From the NCBI GenBank assembly GCA_038210135.1, contig JBBQWZ010000005.1, positions 1-64,000 on the forward strand: a stretch of DNA of 64,000 nt. Direction: 5' to 3'. Under the pieces are notes generated by a model. That model was given only the letters and a program-made list of their open reading frames with translations. It had not been told where the DNA came from and ran no database searches. Positions 33,329-42,550 of this stretch are shown in pieces (within the stretch, counting starts at the first letter, position 1; every line of letters starts with the position of its first letter). The DNA comes from JBBQWZ01 sp038210135 (GTDB taxonomy: Bacteria; Acidobacteriota; Terriglobia; Bryobacterales; Bryobacteraceae). Position numbers and translations under genes: made by a program.

Positions 33329-34063
33329 CTACTTCACTGCTTCCCAGTGGCAGGAGGTGCCCATCATGCTGGGCGAGATGATTTTTCGAAAGCCGTTGAC
33401 GACGGTGCCATTCGGCGAGGTATCGCCCACCTGGCAGGTCCGCTGCCCGATGCCGGTATCGACTCCGGGGGTGGATTTATCGGTAGTTCCGCTACCGGCG
33501 ACCGAAACGACAGATTGCGATGGTGGAGGCGCCGCGGAGTTTACAGAAGAATTCTGGGCAACGAAGTTTTCCCTGGGCTTCAATTCGGAAAGCGTCTTCT
33601 CGATGCGCTTGCCTTCCCATTCAAAGACGATGTCTTTGGTATTCACGGCCACCAATTTGAACGGCCCGACGGAATCGCCGGCGCGGTACACTTTTTGCCC
33701 GGCACCGCTGCGCAGCGTCAGGAAGACGCTGGTCTCGCCGTTGAACGTCATGGCGCCATTGGCGGTGGGGAGATCGGGCATGGGCGGGGGCGGCGGCGGC
33801 ACGGGAGGAGGCTTCAGAATCACGGTGGGATTCCGGTCCCGGGCGAAGAGCATGTTCTGGGCAACAGCCATGTAGGTCATGGGGGCGACGGGCGCCACAA
33901 CCGGAAACGGCGGAGGCGGCAGCGCCTTTTTGAGCTGGATCTGTTGAAACAGCACCATCTGCTCGTGCTGGCGGACATCGTCGCGCGTTTGCTTAGCGCG
34001 CCAGACGACGGCTCCGAGGAGCGCAACGAGCACCAGGTTCAGGAGTAAGAGACGTCCCTTCAA
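33329..34063 (-). CDS. gspC: GspC-like inner-membrane component of T2SS
   Basis: A 244-residue protein with one N-terminal membrane helix (LLLLNLVLVALLGAVVW), a Pro-rich linker, and a beta-domain with VFLTLRSGAGQKVYRAGDSVGPFKLVAVNTKDIVFEW, which has the look of the GspC homology region that contacts the secretin. There is no PDZ domain. The Ser/Gly-rich C-terminus is not informative. It starts with a 4-nt overlap with gspM, and a small secreted protein and then gspD follow. PilP-like is the alternative name; the setting supports GspC. Confidence 0.75.
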   Translation of the reverse strand: MKGRLLLLNLVLVALLGAVVWRAKQTRDDVRQHEQMVLFQQIQLKKALPPPPFPVVAPVAPMTYMAVAQNMLFARDRNPTVILKPPPVPPPPPPMPDLPTANGAMTFNGETSVFLTLRSGAGQKVYRAGDSVGPFKLVAVNTKDIVFEWEGKRIEKTLSELKPRENFVAQNSSVNSAAPPPSQSVVSVAGSGTTDKSTPGVDTGIGQRTCQVGDTSPNGTVVNGFRKIISPSMMGTSCHWEAVK

Positions 34064-34650
34064 AACGCGTTCAATCCCTTCTTTTCCGGAACCAGTTTTT
34101 TTGGAATCAGCCCGGAGATGGTGAGCCGCACGCTCAGCGTTTTCTCGTCCGTGTTGCTGGAACTGATGCGCAGGTCGCTGCTCGCCAGCACTTCGGGTTG
34201 CGATGTGAGTTGCGCCATCAAATTTACGAGCTGTTCAATTTTGCATTCGATAGAGATCGAAACCGAGGCTTCCCCATAGGCGTCGCCGAGCGGCCGCACC
34301 TGGCCGATCTCGACTCCGCGCAAGTCGATGGGGGGAGCTTCCTGGCGGGCAACGCGCCGGATAATCTGGAGCAGCTGCGCCTGGGCTTGCGGGGCGGTAT
34401 CGGCTACGATCAAGCTTTTTTCGCGAACCAGATTTTCGGCGGTCACGGCCTTGAGGGCGTCCTCGCGGGCCGGAAGCAGGGCCGCCGACTGGCGCAGTCG
34501 ATCCAACCGCTTTTCGGCCGTTTCACCAGGATTCACGGGCGCCACAACTTTCGGCGCATCGCTCGGAGACATCAGGTAATACAACAGGGTTAGGGTCACC
34601 GAGACGCCCAGAAAGGCGAGCGAGCGGCGTTCGCGATCGGAGATCGTCAC
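34060..34650 (-). CDS. gspM: GspM/PilO-like component of T2SS
   Basis: A 196-residue bitopic membrane protein. A short cytoplasmic start (MTISDRERRSL) leads into the helix AFLGVSVTLTLLYYLM. It is followed by a coiled-coil-like stretch (AEKRLDRLRQSAALLPAREDALKAV) and a ferredoxin-like periplasmic domain (VSISIECKIEQLVNLMAQLTSQPEVLASSDLRIS). This is the architecture of GspM/PilO. It overlaps both neighbours (gspL and gspC) by 4 nt. Confidence 0.75.
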   Translation of the reverse strand: MTISDRERRSLAFLGVSVTLTLLYYLMSPSDAPKVVAPVNPGETAEKRLDRLRQSAALLPAREDALKAVTAENLVREKSLIVADTAPQAQAQLLQIIRRVARQEAPPIDLRGVEIGQVRPLGDAYGEASVSISIECKIEQLVNLMAQLTSQPEVLASSDLRISSSNTDEKTLSVRLTISGLIPKKLVPEKKGLNAF

Positions 34651-35975
34651 GGCTCGACTCCTTCTCTTTGCGCGCGGATCCGGAACACTTCCAGATTTTG
34701 TCCGCGGGCCGGCGGAAGCAGAAACTCCGCGCCCTGAAACAGGGGCGAATCGTCAATCAGCTTCAGCAGGACGGCGCTTTGCGGGGCCTCGCCGGCAATC
34801 ACGATCGAGGTCCGGTTGAGGTCGAGCGTCGCCACCCAGGCGGGAGGCGCGAGGATTTTCGTCAATTCCGCGAGGACATCGATATCCGCTTTCGTACGGC
34901 GGCGCGCCTTGTCGATCACCTGAGTGCGGGCGCGAACCAAATCGATATCTTTTTCCACTTTGATCAAGCGGCGCGCCTGTGGCTCGAGGCGGGCGATCTC
35001 GGCCTGAATTTTTGCGTCGTAATCGCGCCGCTCGTAGATCGATTGCACCCAGAATCCGAGAAGGGCGAGGGCCAGCAGGCTGGCGAGGACGATGGACGGC
35101 ACGTAGCGCATCACCGAAGTTTGCGCGCGCTCGGAAGCGGGCAAAAGGTTCAACGCCAGCGCCAGCCGGGGACAAGCCCCAGCCAGCGCCGCCGTATACG
35201 GTAGTGCCGTGCGGGAAAGATCAAAATCCGCCGGCGCGCTGACGGGCGGCGGCAGATGGCGGGAAATCGTAAGAATTTCGCTGGCCGGATCGAGGCGCAA
35301 TTCCGAGAGCGCCTGTTCACGGGCGCGCGCGGTATCGGGCTGCAATTCGGTCGAAAGAATGGCCCGCGCCGGACTCTCGCCGTAGGCTTCGACGATTTCA
35401 TCGGCATCGGCATCTTCCTTGCGGATGGAGGCCAGGAACCCGGGATTGGGTTGGTTGTAGAGCCGCAAAGAAGAGTACAAGGTGGCGGCGGAGAAGGTAT
35501 AGGCCGCCACCTTGATGCCAGCTTCGGCAAAAAGAGTCTGTAATTGCGTGATGACGCCGCGGCGGGTAATCCCGACCAGCACGTCGGGCGATTTGCCTTT
35601 AGGCTGGCGCAGCCGGGCCCAGGTCGCGATCACGTCGGTTTCGTTGTAGGGGTGCAGCGTTTCGAGCTGGAAACCGACGGCGGAATCGAGATCCTTGTCG
35701 GTAACGCCGGGCATCGAAAGCTGTCGGAGAATGACGTCGCGCCGGGGAATCAACACGGTCGCGGCGACGTGCGCGAGGCCCAGGCGTTTCGTGAAGGACG
35801 CGAAGTGCGCACCCCACTCCGCGGCTGGCGTCTCGCCGTAGTTATCGATCCGCAGAGTTCCTAAAATGCGCGCACCGCGAGGCCGAACATTCAGCGCGAC
35901 AATCTGTAAGTGCTTTTCGCCGATTTCGATTCCGACGCCGCTTCCAAAAGCGAACCAGTTGGTTCCGCCGCTCAT
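34647..35975 (-). CDS. gspL: GspL-like protein (PilM-PilN type fusion) of T2SS
   Basis: A 442-residue protein. Residues about 1-290 form an actin-like cytoplasmic domain (GVGIEIGEKHLQIVAL; VLIPRRDVILRQLSMPGV; FQLETLHPYN), as in PilM or the cytoplasmic part of GspL. A single membrane helix (PSIVLASLLALALLGFWV) lies near 310, followed by a coiled coil and a PilN/GspL-type periplasmic domain (APPAWVATLDLNRTSIVIAGEA). In T2SS, GspL recruits the GspE ATPase to the membrane. Overlaps of 4 nt with gspK and gspM show a tight operon. Confidence 0.82.
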   Translation of the reverse strand: MSGGTNWFAFGSGVGIEIGEKHLQIVALNVRPRGARILGTLRIDNYGETPAAEWGAHFASFTKRLGLAHVAATVLIPRRDVILRQLSMPGVTDKDLDSAVGFQLETLHPYNETDVIATWARLRQPKGKSPDVLVGITRRGVITQLQTLFAEAGIKVAAYTFSAATLYSSLRLYNQPNPGFLASIRKEDADADEIVEAYGESPARAILSTELQPDTARAREQALSELRLDPASEILTISRHLPPPVSAPADFDLSRTALPYTAALAGACPRLALALNLLPASERAQTSVMRYVPSIVLASLLALALLGFWVQSIYERRDYDAKIQAEIARLEPQARRLIKVEKDIDLVRARTQVIDKARRRTKADIDVLAELTKILAPPAWVATLDLNRTSIVIAGEAPQSAVLLKLIDDSPLFQGAEFLLPPARGQNLEVFRIRAQREGVEP

Positions 35976-37057
35976 TGCGCAACCGCCGGAAACGGAAGAT
36001 ACGGGGCAGCGGCGCCTATTTGGACCGGATCCAGCGGCTTGGCCGAATTGGGCGACCAGGCGTCGTTGTACCAGCGCAGAACGTGAAATGGCGGATCGTA
36101 TTCTTCGGGCTTCAAAAATTTGACGGTCGCTGAAACGGTCCGCGATAAATCGGAAAGCCTTCCGGGGGCGGTTTTCAATCTCGCCGTCGCGCGCAGAGTC
36201 CAGATGACGTTTCCACCGACGCGCAGACGGCCCGCCGCCGCTCCGAAGGCGCCAAGTTCGCCGTTATTCATGAACGGCCGGAAGCGCCGCCGCTGGGCAA
36301 TTTCCATCGCGGCCGGCGGGGTCATGCCGAGCGAAATCAGCAAAACCGGATCCGCGGTATTGGCATCGAACTGAGTGGTGGGACCCCAGACGGACAGGCA
36401 ATCTTTCAGCCCGCCGCGCGGGATTAACCGGCCGCCCTGCCCTTCGAAATACGAACCGTAATAGAGTTCCGGAGTCATGCCACGAACCAACAAAAGCTCT
36501 TCGATCTCTTCAAAAGACGCATGCCGCGCACGAAAAGACGGAGTGCGCCGCAAGTATTCCTGGTCGATGGAGCCTCCACCGCCGCCGGAGCGCCAATCTA
36601 TAATGCCGTCAGCGATATAGCTGGCCCGGTCCGGGTCGGCGCCGGCGGCGACGATGAGACGGAACAGGTCTTCGCGAACGGCTTGGTTGATGTTCAGTTT
36701 GGCGGTTTCGGGGCTGACTTCGACGACTACCTGGCCGCTGGGGTAGTCCATGTTCAGATAGGGCATCGGCGGGTCATAAAATGCGGGCGAGCCGTCGGCT
36801 TGACGAGCACGGGAACCGGGTCCGCGCTGGATCCACATGATGGCGCGGTCGATCGATCCGGCGGCAAGATAGTAGGCCCGGGTTGTGTCGGAGAGATTGG
36901 CGGTGCGCTCGGTCTCGGCGCGGACGGTGGTTGCCACCGAGAACGCGATGGCGGCCAAGGCCGCGGAAAGCCACAATACGGCGAGCAATGCGGAACCCGA
37001 CTCGCGGCTCCGGGTCGCTTTTTGACCGCGGATCGATGCAGGCTGCTGGCAAGTCAT
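35972..37057 (-). CDS. gspK: minor pseudopilin GspK
   Basis: A 361-residue pseudopilin that is expected to cap the pseudopilus tip with GspI and GspJ. The prepilin signal is RESGSALLAVLWLSAALAAIAF, which lacks a +5 Glu, as is usual in GspK. The globular domain includes EVSPETAKLNINQAVREDLFRLI, a characteristic GspK block, and the helix-hairpin-like FDANTADPVLLISLGMTPPAA. It overlaps gspJ and gspL by 4 nt each. Confidence 0.88.
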   Translation of the reverse strand: MTCQQPASIRGQKATRSRESGSALLAVLWLSAALAAIAFSVATTVRAETERTANLSDTTRAYYLAAGSIDRAIMWIQRGPGSRARQADGSPAFYDPPMPYLNMDYPSGQVVVEVSPETAKLNINQAVREDLFRLIVAAGADPDRASYIADGIIDWRSGGGGGSIDQEYLRRTPSFRARHASFEEIEELLLVRGMTPELYYGSYFEGQGGRLIPRGGLKDCLSVWGPTTQFDANTADPVLLISLGMTPPAAMEIAQRRRFRPFMNNGELGAFGAAAGRLRVGGNVIWTLRATARLKTAPGRLSDLSRTVSATVKFLKPEEYDPPFHVLRWYNDAWSPNSAKPLDPVQIGAAAPYLPFPAVAQ

Positions 37058-37773
37058 CTTGGTAACTCGTCGAAATACGGTGCGGGAACCTGGCGTGTCA
37101 GATGGATGGGAACGGTGACGGTTTCGAGGGGAACGCGCGCCGCGTCAACGACCAGCGGCGTCATCTCAACGCGGATTCCAGTCGGAAACAATCCAGGGTT
37201 GGTCCAAAGGGACAGCCAGCCGGGAGAACGTCCGCCGACCACGATGTCGCGAAAGACAAAGCGGCAGAAAGCGAGCTTATCGGCGAGCACCAGGCTGCCC
37301 GGGCCCAGCTGGACGGGAACGAATTTCCCGGGTCCGGCATTGGCGCAGATGGGCATCGCGGCGTCGGCGCCGGTATAAAGATATTCATTGACGACCAGCC
37401 GGACGCCAGCGCTTTCGCCGGGGATCACCTGCATTTCGACGACGCGCGGATATCCGCGGGCGCCGCCCTCCATGGAATAGCTGGTTACGAAGCGCAGCGT
37501 TTCGGCTGTCCCTTGAAAGAAGATGACCTTGCCGCCGCAGTTCGCGGGGACGGGCATAATGCCGGCAATTTGCGATTCCAAAATTCGCTGGACGCTCATC
37601 ACGCGGCGATTGTCGTTCAGCCGGGCGTTGGTGGACGAGAGGGCTCCGAGGCCGGTGCGCATGGCGAAGAGCATGCCCATGCTGAGCAGGGCGACGAGGG
37701 TGACCGCGATCAGCAGTTCGACCAGCGTCACGCCGCGTTCCGCATGGCGCGCTCTCTGGGGTGGCGGCTTCAT
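37054..37773 (-). CDS. gspJ: minor pseudopilin GspJ
   Basis: A 239-residue prepilin-type protein. The leader peptidase site is ERGVTLVELLIAVTLVAL, followed by a helix and a beta-domain that starts near MSVQRILESQIAGIMPV. The ATG at 37771-37773 overlaps the gspI stop as ATGA, which fixes the start; a longer reading would run back through gspI. It is placed between gspI and gspK as in classic T2SS operons. Confidence 0.82.
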   Translation of the reverse strand: MKPPPQRARHAERGVTLVELLIAVTLVALLSMGMLFAMRTGLGALSSTNARLNDNRRVMSVQRILESQIAGIMPVPANCGGKVIFFQGTAETLRFVTSYSMEGGARGYPRVVEMQVIPGESAGVRLVVNEYLYTGADAAMPICANAGPGKFVPVQLGPGSLVLADKLAFCRFVFRDIVVGGRSPGWLSLWTNPGLFPTGIRVEMTPLVVDAARVPLETVTVPIHLTRQVPAPYFDELPR

Positions 37774-38174
37774 AGGCGGGCCGCCCGAAAGCCTTCCAGC
37801 GTGAAGGATTTTCTTGTCGGCCCGTCCATCCACCAGACTTCCAACTGGATTCGATCGAGCACCGACGAACCCGGTCCTCCCGTTCCGCCGTCGAACACCG
37901 AGACACGCGCGCGCCATCCACCGGGTTGACGGGGATCGGCCCAGGGGCCCTCGATGGTCTGGTTGCGCGGAGTTTTCAGGTCGAGCAACAGTTCATCCAT
38001 CTTTTGCTTGGCGAGCGTGGTGGACCGATCGTAGGCGGCGAGTTTGGCGGCGTTGCGCGTCGAAGCCGCCAGTCCGCTGAGCAAAGTAACGACAGCAATC
38101 GCCATGATGAGCGTCGCGACCATCACTTCGAGCAGGGTAAAGCCCGCCTGCGGCCTTGTGCGCCGGCGAATCAT
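37770..38174 (-). CDS. gspI: minor pseudopilin GspI
   Basis: A 134-residue prepilin-type protein with the site QAGFTLLEVMVATLIMAIAVV and a short C-terminal domain (RVSVFDGGTGGPG, then DRIQLEVWWMDG). The start ATG at 38174 overlaps the gspH stop by 4 nt. The small size and position identify it as GspI. Confidence 0.83.
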   Translation of the reverse strand: MIRRRTRPQAGFTLLEVMVATLIMAIAVVTLLSGLAASTRNAAKLAAYDRSTTLAKQKMDELLLDLKTPRNQTIEGPWADPRQPGGWRARVSVFDGGTGGPGSSVLDRIQLEVWWMDGPTRKSFTLEGFRAARL

Positions 38175-38677
38175 TTCCTGGGTTCTTCCGGCCGGATAAT
38201 CATCGGGACGCCGGTCATCGGATTGACTCGAATCAGCCGCCGTTTACCACTTTCACTAATGATCGAGACGCCCATGGCGGGAATCGAACCGCCGGGATAG
38301 ATGACGAATTGGCGCGGCGTGTCGATGGGCGCTCCGTCAATTTCCGGGAAAACGCGATCGATGCGAACGCCTTCGGGAAAATCGAATCGCCTAGCCAACG
38401 TTGAATCCGTGGAGCGGATAAACATCAGATTGCCGCGCCGCTGGATGTTCAATTCGACAACGGCCTGTTTGCGGTCCGCCTTCGCGGCCGCGGTATCGAG
38501 AAAGCCGGCGACGGCATCGGCGGCGGAGCTGATCTTCAAATTGTCGAGACCGTTCGCGATGGACGGATAGGTAATTCCAGTTATGACGGCGATGATCGAG
38601 ATCACAACCATCAGTTCGATCAGCGTGACGCCGCGCTCGCGCGGATTAGTTGTTCTTCCAGCTGACGATGTCCGCAT
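38171..38677 (-). CDS. gspH: pseudopilin GspH
   Basis: A 168-residue prepilin-type protein. The cleavage site is ERGVTLIELMVVISIIAV, and the C-terminal domain includes LNIQRRGNLMFIRSTD and PGGSIPAMGVSIISESGKRR. The start codon at 38677 lies 32 nt inside gspG, longer than the 4-nt overlaps elsewhere in the operon. No better start is visible between the gspG stop and the prepilin site. Confidence 0.8.
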   Translation of the reverse strand: MRTSSAGRTTNPRERGVTLIELMVVISIIAVITGITYPSIANGLDNLKISSAADAVAGFLDTAAAKADRKQAVVELNIQRRGNLMFIRSTDSTLARRFDFPEGVRIDRVFPEIDGAPIDTPRQFVIYPGGSIPAMGVSIISESGKRRLIRVNPMTGVPMIIRPEEPRK

Positions 38678-39146
38678 TGTTCCCTTCGCCGCCGGGTTGG
38701 CCGTCGGCTCCGAGCGAAACCAAATCGGGCTCGTCGCCGTGCTCGCCGGGGTACTTGTAGAGATACGGGCGTGCCCAAGGATCGAGCGGAATGTCCTGGG
38801 GCAGGTACGGGCCGTTCCACTGATTCAGGTTTTCGGGCTTCACGCGCAGCGCCGCGAGCCCGACTTCGGTGGTGGGGAACACGCCGGTATCGAGTTTGAA
38901 CGACCCGAGCGCGGTCATGAAGGAGTTGATTTGCGCGCGCGCCGCGGTCCGCCGCGCCGCGTCACCCTGCTTCAACATACGCGGAGCGACCAACGCCGCG
39001 AACAACGCGATGATCGTGACGACCACCAGCATTTCGATCAGCGTGATGCCCGCCTGCCGTTTCCGGCGTGCACGGGCTGCGCGCGTTTTTTCGGGAACCG
39101 CGATGTCTACATCCGCTCCGGTCACTACAACAATTGCGTCCGTCAT
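38646..39146 (-). CDS. gspG: major pseudopilin GspG
   Basis: A 166-residue protein. The prepilin site is RQAGITLIEMLVVVTIIALF. The body has the GspG signatures DTGVFPTTEVGLAAL, WNGPYLP and PLDPWARPYLYKYPGEHG with an Asp/Asn-rich end. The leader before the cleavage Gly is about 33 residues, longer than the usual 5-10, but the ATG overlaps the gspF stop as ATGA, so the start is probably genuine. Confidence 0.92.
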   Translation of the reverse strand: MTDAIVVVTGADVDIAVPEKTRAARARRKRQAGITLIEMLVVVTIIALFAALVAPRMLKQGDAARRTAARAQINSFMTALGSFKLDTGVFPTTEVGLAALRVKPENLNQWNGPYLPQDIPLDPWARPYLYKYPGEHGDEPDLVSLGADGQPGGEGNNADIVSWKNN

Positions 39147-40360
39147 ATCGCCACCTCGTTAATGCTGGTGATTGCCAGCAGCATACTCAAAATCAGGGCG
39201 CCGACCATCAGGCCCATGGTTAAAATGATCAACGGTTCGAAGAGCGAAGTAAATCGCCGGATCGCTCCGCGAGTCTCATTTTCGTAGATATCCGCCATGC
39301 GGTTGAACATCGAATCCAGGCGGCCGGTCTCTTCTCCGACCATCAACAGGTGCCATGCGAGCGGAGGAAACTGGCCGGCTTTCCGCATCGGACCCGCGAT
39401 GCCTTCGCCGCGCTTCACGCCTTGCGCGACGATCTCAAGTGAATTCGCGATGAGTTTGTTGTTGAGAATCGCTTTAGCGATTCCAAGCGACTGCACCAGT
39501 GGCACTGAGTTTGCGACGAGGGTTCCCATCGCGCGCGCGAATCGCGCGGTTTCCGCTTTCCGCAGCGCGTCGCCTAATAGCGGAATCTTCAGCCGCGTCG
39601 TGTCCCACCACAACCGGCCCGCCTCCGTCCGGATATACGCCTGGTGTCCGATGATGAGGGCCGCCAGTGCCGTGAGCGCCATCCAGCCGTACGTTTGGAC
39701 GATCCCGCTTAGCTCCAACATGATTTTTGTCGGCAGCGGCATCTTCATTCGTGTGTCTTGAAAGACGCTGGCGAAGCGCGGGACGACGAAATTGAGAAGT
39801 ACAAAAATGGAACTGACGCCTACCACCGCCAACAGGGCCGGATACACCATCGACGAAACGATGTAATTGCGAAGATCATCGCGCGTGCGCTCGAATTCCG
39901 CGAGGCGGTCGAAGACGACAGTCAGCGAGCCCGAGGCTTCGCCGGCGCGGACCATGTTCACGTACAGGTCTGAGAAATATTCGGGATGCGTTTCAAGGCT
40001 GTCGGCGAGCGTTTTTCCGCCTTTAAGAACGCGGATGATGTCGAGCATGATCGACTTGAAATTCGCATGCTCGGTGAGTTCGGCGGTGATCGCCAGGGCG
40101 CGATCGACGGGCACTCCGGACGACAGCAGGGTCGCGAGTTCCTGGGTGAAAAACAGGACGTCTTTGCGCTGTCCTCGATTCCAGATGGGCAGCTTCCAAT
40201 TCAGGCCGCCACTCTTGCCTGCTTCGAGCCCGACATAGATCGGCGTGAGGCCTTGACGGCGCAATTCGGAGACCACCTGCTTGTCGGTTTCAGCAGTCAG
40301 GGTGCCGGTACGGGCTTTGCCATCCGACGCGATTGCTTTGAAGAAGTAGGACGAAGCCAC
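39143..40360 (-). CDS. gspF: T2SS inner-membrane platform protein GspF
   Basis: A 405-residue polytopic protein with two repeated GspF domains and three membrane helices. The first block is FFTQELATLLSSGVPVDRALAIT and the second is KAETARFARAMGTLVANSVPLVQSLGIAKA; helices occur near 170 (YPALLAVVGVSSIFVLLNF), 220 and the C-terminus (LIILTMGLMVGALILSMLLAI). It starts 3 bp after gspE and overlaps gspG by 4 nt. Confidence 0.93.
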   Translation of the reverse strand: MASSYFFKAIASDGKARTGTLTAETDKQVVSELRRQGLTPIYVGLEAGKSGGLNWKLPIWNRGQRKDVLFFTQELATLLSSGVPVDRALAITAELTEHANFKSIMLDIIRVLKGGKTLADSLETHPEYFSDLYVNMVRAGEASGSLTVVFDRLAEFERTRDDLRNYIVSSMVYPALLAVVGVSSIFVLLNFVVPRFASVFQDTRMKMPLPTKIMLELSGIVQTYGWMALTALAALIIGHQAYIRTEAGRLWWDTTRLKIPLLGDALRKAETARFARAMGTLVANSVPLVQSLGIAKAILNNKLIANSLEIVAQGVKRGEGIAGPMRKAGQFPPLAWHLLMVGEETGRLDSMFNRMADIYENETRGAIRRFTSLFEPLIILTMGLMVGALILSMLLAITSINEVAI

Positions 40361-40363
40361 GCG

Positions 40364-42004
40364 CTAAAACTCCTGCGTAACGCGGATCACTTCGTCGGCG
40401 GTAGTCATGCCGGTCGCCACCTTCAGCCAGCCATCCTCGCGAAGGTTGCGCATTTTATTGCGACGCGCGGCGGCGGTGATCTGGGCGGCGTCCTTGTTGG
40501 CCATGATGAGCTCGCGGATTTCGTCGTTGAGTTCCATGAGCTCGAAGATTCCCATACGGCCGCGGAAGCCGGTGCCGAAGCATTCCTCACACCCGGTGCC
40601 GCGAAACACGTTGATGGTTTCGCCGAACGGCGTGATGGCGGTTCCGGCGGGGCCTTTGCACTGTTTACAGATGACGCGGACCAGGCGCTGGGCCAGCACG
40701 GCGACCAGCGACGAGGTGATCAAGTAATTTTCGACTCCCATGTCGGTGAGACGCGTAATCGCGCTGGGTGCGTCGTTGGTGTGCAGGGTGGAGTACACGA
40801 AGTGGCCGGTGAGCGCGGCGCGGATCGAGATATCGGCGGTTTCGCGATCGCGAATTTCTCCGACCATGATGACGTCGGGATCCTGCCGGACGATGTGACG
40901 CAAGCCGGTAGAAAAGGTGAGCCCAATCTGCGTGTTGACGTGGATCTGGTTGATGCCGTCCATCTGATATTCGACCGGATCTTCGATGGTGATGATTTTC
41001 TTGTCGGTCTGATTGATGCGCTTCAGAGCGGAATAGAGCGTCGTCGATTTTCCGCTACCGGTAGGGCCGGTGACGAGGAAGATGCCATGCGGCAGCGACG
41101 TGTAGTACTTCATCCGATCGAGCATGTGCTCGTCGAAGCCGAGCTTCAAGAGATCGTAGAAGTCGCCGGCGGAACGATCGAGCAAACGCATGACGACGCT
41201 TTCGCCGTACAGAGTGGGCAGCGTCGAAACGCGGAGATCGACTTCGCGGCCCAGTGTCTTCACCTTGATGCGTCCGTCTTGCGGGAGCCGGCGCTCGGCG
41301 ATGTTGAGCTTGGCCATCAACTTCACGCGGGAAACGATGGCGGCCTTCATTTCACGCGGCGGCGGTTCCTGACTATTCAGGACGCCATCCACGCGATAGC
41401 GAATGCGGAATTCTTTTTCGAAGGGCTCGATGTGAATATCGCTGGCGCGCTTTTCGACGGCCTGCGCGATCATGGTGTTCACGAGGCGGATGACCGGAGC
41501 CTCGCTGGCCATGTCGCGAAGGTGCTCGAGATCCTCGTTGGCTTGCGCGGCCAGCGCGTCGGTATCGCCTTCCTGCTGCTTCGCGCCACCGTAATAACGG
41601 TCGATGGCGTCGAGAATTTCCTGTTCGGCGGCGAGCGCCGGCACTACGTTTAGGCCGGTGGCAGAGCGGACCGCGTTCCGCGTTTCAAAATCCAGAGGAT
41701 CGGCCATGGCGAGGACCAGGCCGGCCTCTTGAATCGCTAGCGGAATGCAGCGGGCCTGTCGAAGGAACCGCGGTGACAGCGCTTCCGTTTCCGGCGATAC
41801 AGCGGGCGGACCGTCAATGGTGACGAGAGGAACGTCGAGTTGATACGACAAGGCCGCGAGCACGTCGCGCATGGCGGCAAAGCCAAGATCGACCAGGACG
41901 CGGCCGAGCTTGTCGGCTTTGCGTTCGAGCTGGAGTTCGAGCGCGCGATCGAGATCCTCTTGCGAGATCAGTTTCCGCTCGATCAGGATTTCGCCAAGAC
42001 GCAT
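40364..42004 (-). CDS. gspE: T2SS assembly ATPase GspE
   Basis: A 546-residue cytoplasmic ATPase that drives pseudopilus assembly. The N-terminal MshEN-like region (MRLGEILIERKLISQEDLDRAL) is followed by the N2 domain and the RecA-like core: Walker A GPTGSGKSTTLYSAL near 310, Asp box IITIEDPVEYQMDGINQ, Walker B DPDVIMVGEIRDRETADI and the His box GHFVYSTLHTND. The zinc tetracysteine motif is CKQC with CEEC about 20 residues on. It is the first core gene of the T2SS cluster, 9 bp after a small secreted-protein gene. Confidence 0.93.
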   Translation of the reverse strand: MRLGEILIERKLISQEDLDRALELQLERKADKLGRVLVDLGFAAMRDVLAALSYQLDVPLVTIDGPPAVSPETEALSPRFLRQARCIPLAIQEAGLVLAMADPLDFETRNAVRSATGLNVVPALAAEQEILDAIDRYYGGAKQQEGDTDALAAQANEDLEHLRDMASEAPVIRLVNTMIAQAVEKRASDIHIEPFEKEFRIRYRVDGVLNSQEPPPREMKAAIVSRVKLMAKLNIAERRLPQDGRIKVKTLGREVDLRVSTLPTLYGESVVMRLLDRSAGDFYDLLKLGFDEHMLDRMKYYTSLPHGIFLVTGPTGSGKSTTLYSALKRINQTDKKIITIEDPVEYQMDGINQIHVNTQIGLTFSTGLRHIVRQDPDVIMVGEIRDRETADISIRAALTGHFVYSTLHTNDAPSAITRLTDMGVENYLITSSLVAVLAQRLVRVICKQCKGPAGTAITPFGETINVFRGTGCEECFGTGFRGRMGIFELMELNDEIRELIMANKDAAQITAAARRNKMRNLREDGWLKVATGMTTADEVIRVTQEF

Positions 42005-42013
42005 CGGGTCCGC

Positions 42014-42550
42014 TTAGTACTCAACAATCTTGATCGCGGCGTCGAGACCGGCGCCGCCAGCGCGCTGGACATCCAGCAGCCGCTTCTTCTGCGCCTGGAG
42101 TTGCAACTGCGCGGGCAATCCGGTCACATCTTCCCAGGGATAGCGCGAGAAGAAAATACAGAACACAATCTGCTCGTCGGCTCCCACTCCGTCGAGCGAT
42201 GCGGCGGCCGACATCATCATCTGACGGGCGGCATCGCGGATGACCGGGAGACGCGCAAGCTTTTTCTGGCGATGGCGCGCGATTTGCTCTTTCGAGAGTT
42301 CGATCTGCCCGAACATCGTGGGACCGGTGGCGAGGTTGATTTCCGACGTGAACACCGCTCCGACGCCTTCGAGATAGACTCCGCGGGTGCTGCCCAGCAG
42401 GACGAACGGGTTGTCGTCCCACAGGCGCGTCACTTTGCCGTCGAAGCTCTTCTCCATTGCCGCCATGGAGGTCCGGCTAACGCGCGGCTTCTCAACACCG
42501 GCGGCGAAGGCAGCCGCCGCGAACAGCAGGACGAGAGCCAGCCGTTTCAT
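42014..42550 (-). CDS. small secreted protein in the sigma/T2SS operon
   Basis: A 178-residue protein with a signal peptide (LALVLLFAAAAFA). The mature part has FVLLGSTRGVYLEGVGAVFTSEINLATGP and a C-terminal DEQIVFCIFFSRYPWEDV. I do not recognise the family. It overlaps the anti-sigma gene by 4 nt and precedes gspE by 9 bp, so it belongs to the same transcript and may be a secretion accessory. Confidence 0.75.
   Translation of the reverse strand: MKRLALVLLFAAAAFAAGVEKPRVSRTSMAAMEKSFDGKVTRLWDDNPFVLLGSTRGVYLEGVGAVFTSEINLATGPTMFGQIELSKEQIARHRQKKLARLPVIRDAARQMMMSAAASLDGVGADEQIVFCIFFSRYPWEDVTGLPAQLQLQAQKKRLLDVQRAGGAGLDAAIKIVEY

Noticed and set aside
39986..41653. Long plus-strand frame of 555 codons opposite gspF and gspE
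   Set aside because: It mirrors highly conserved T2SS genes on the minus strand, has no recognisable domain, and is explained by high GC codon bias.
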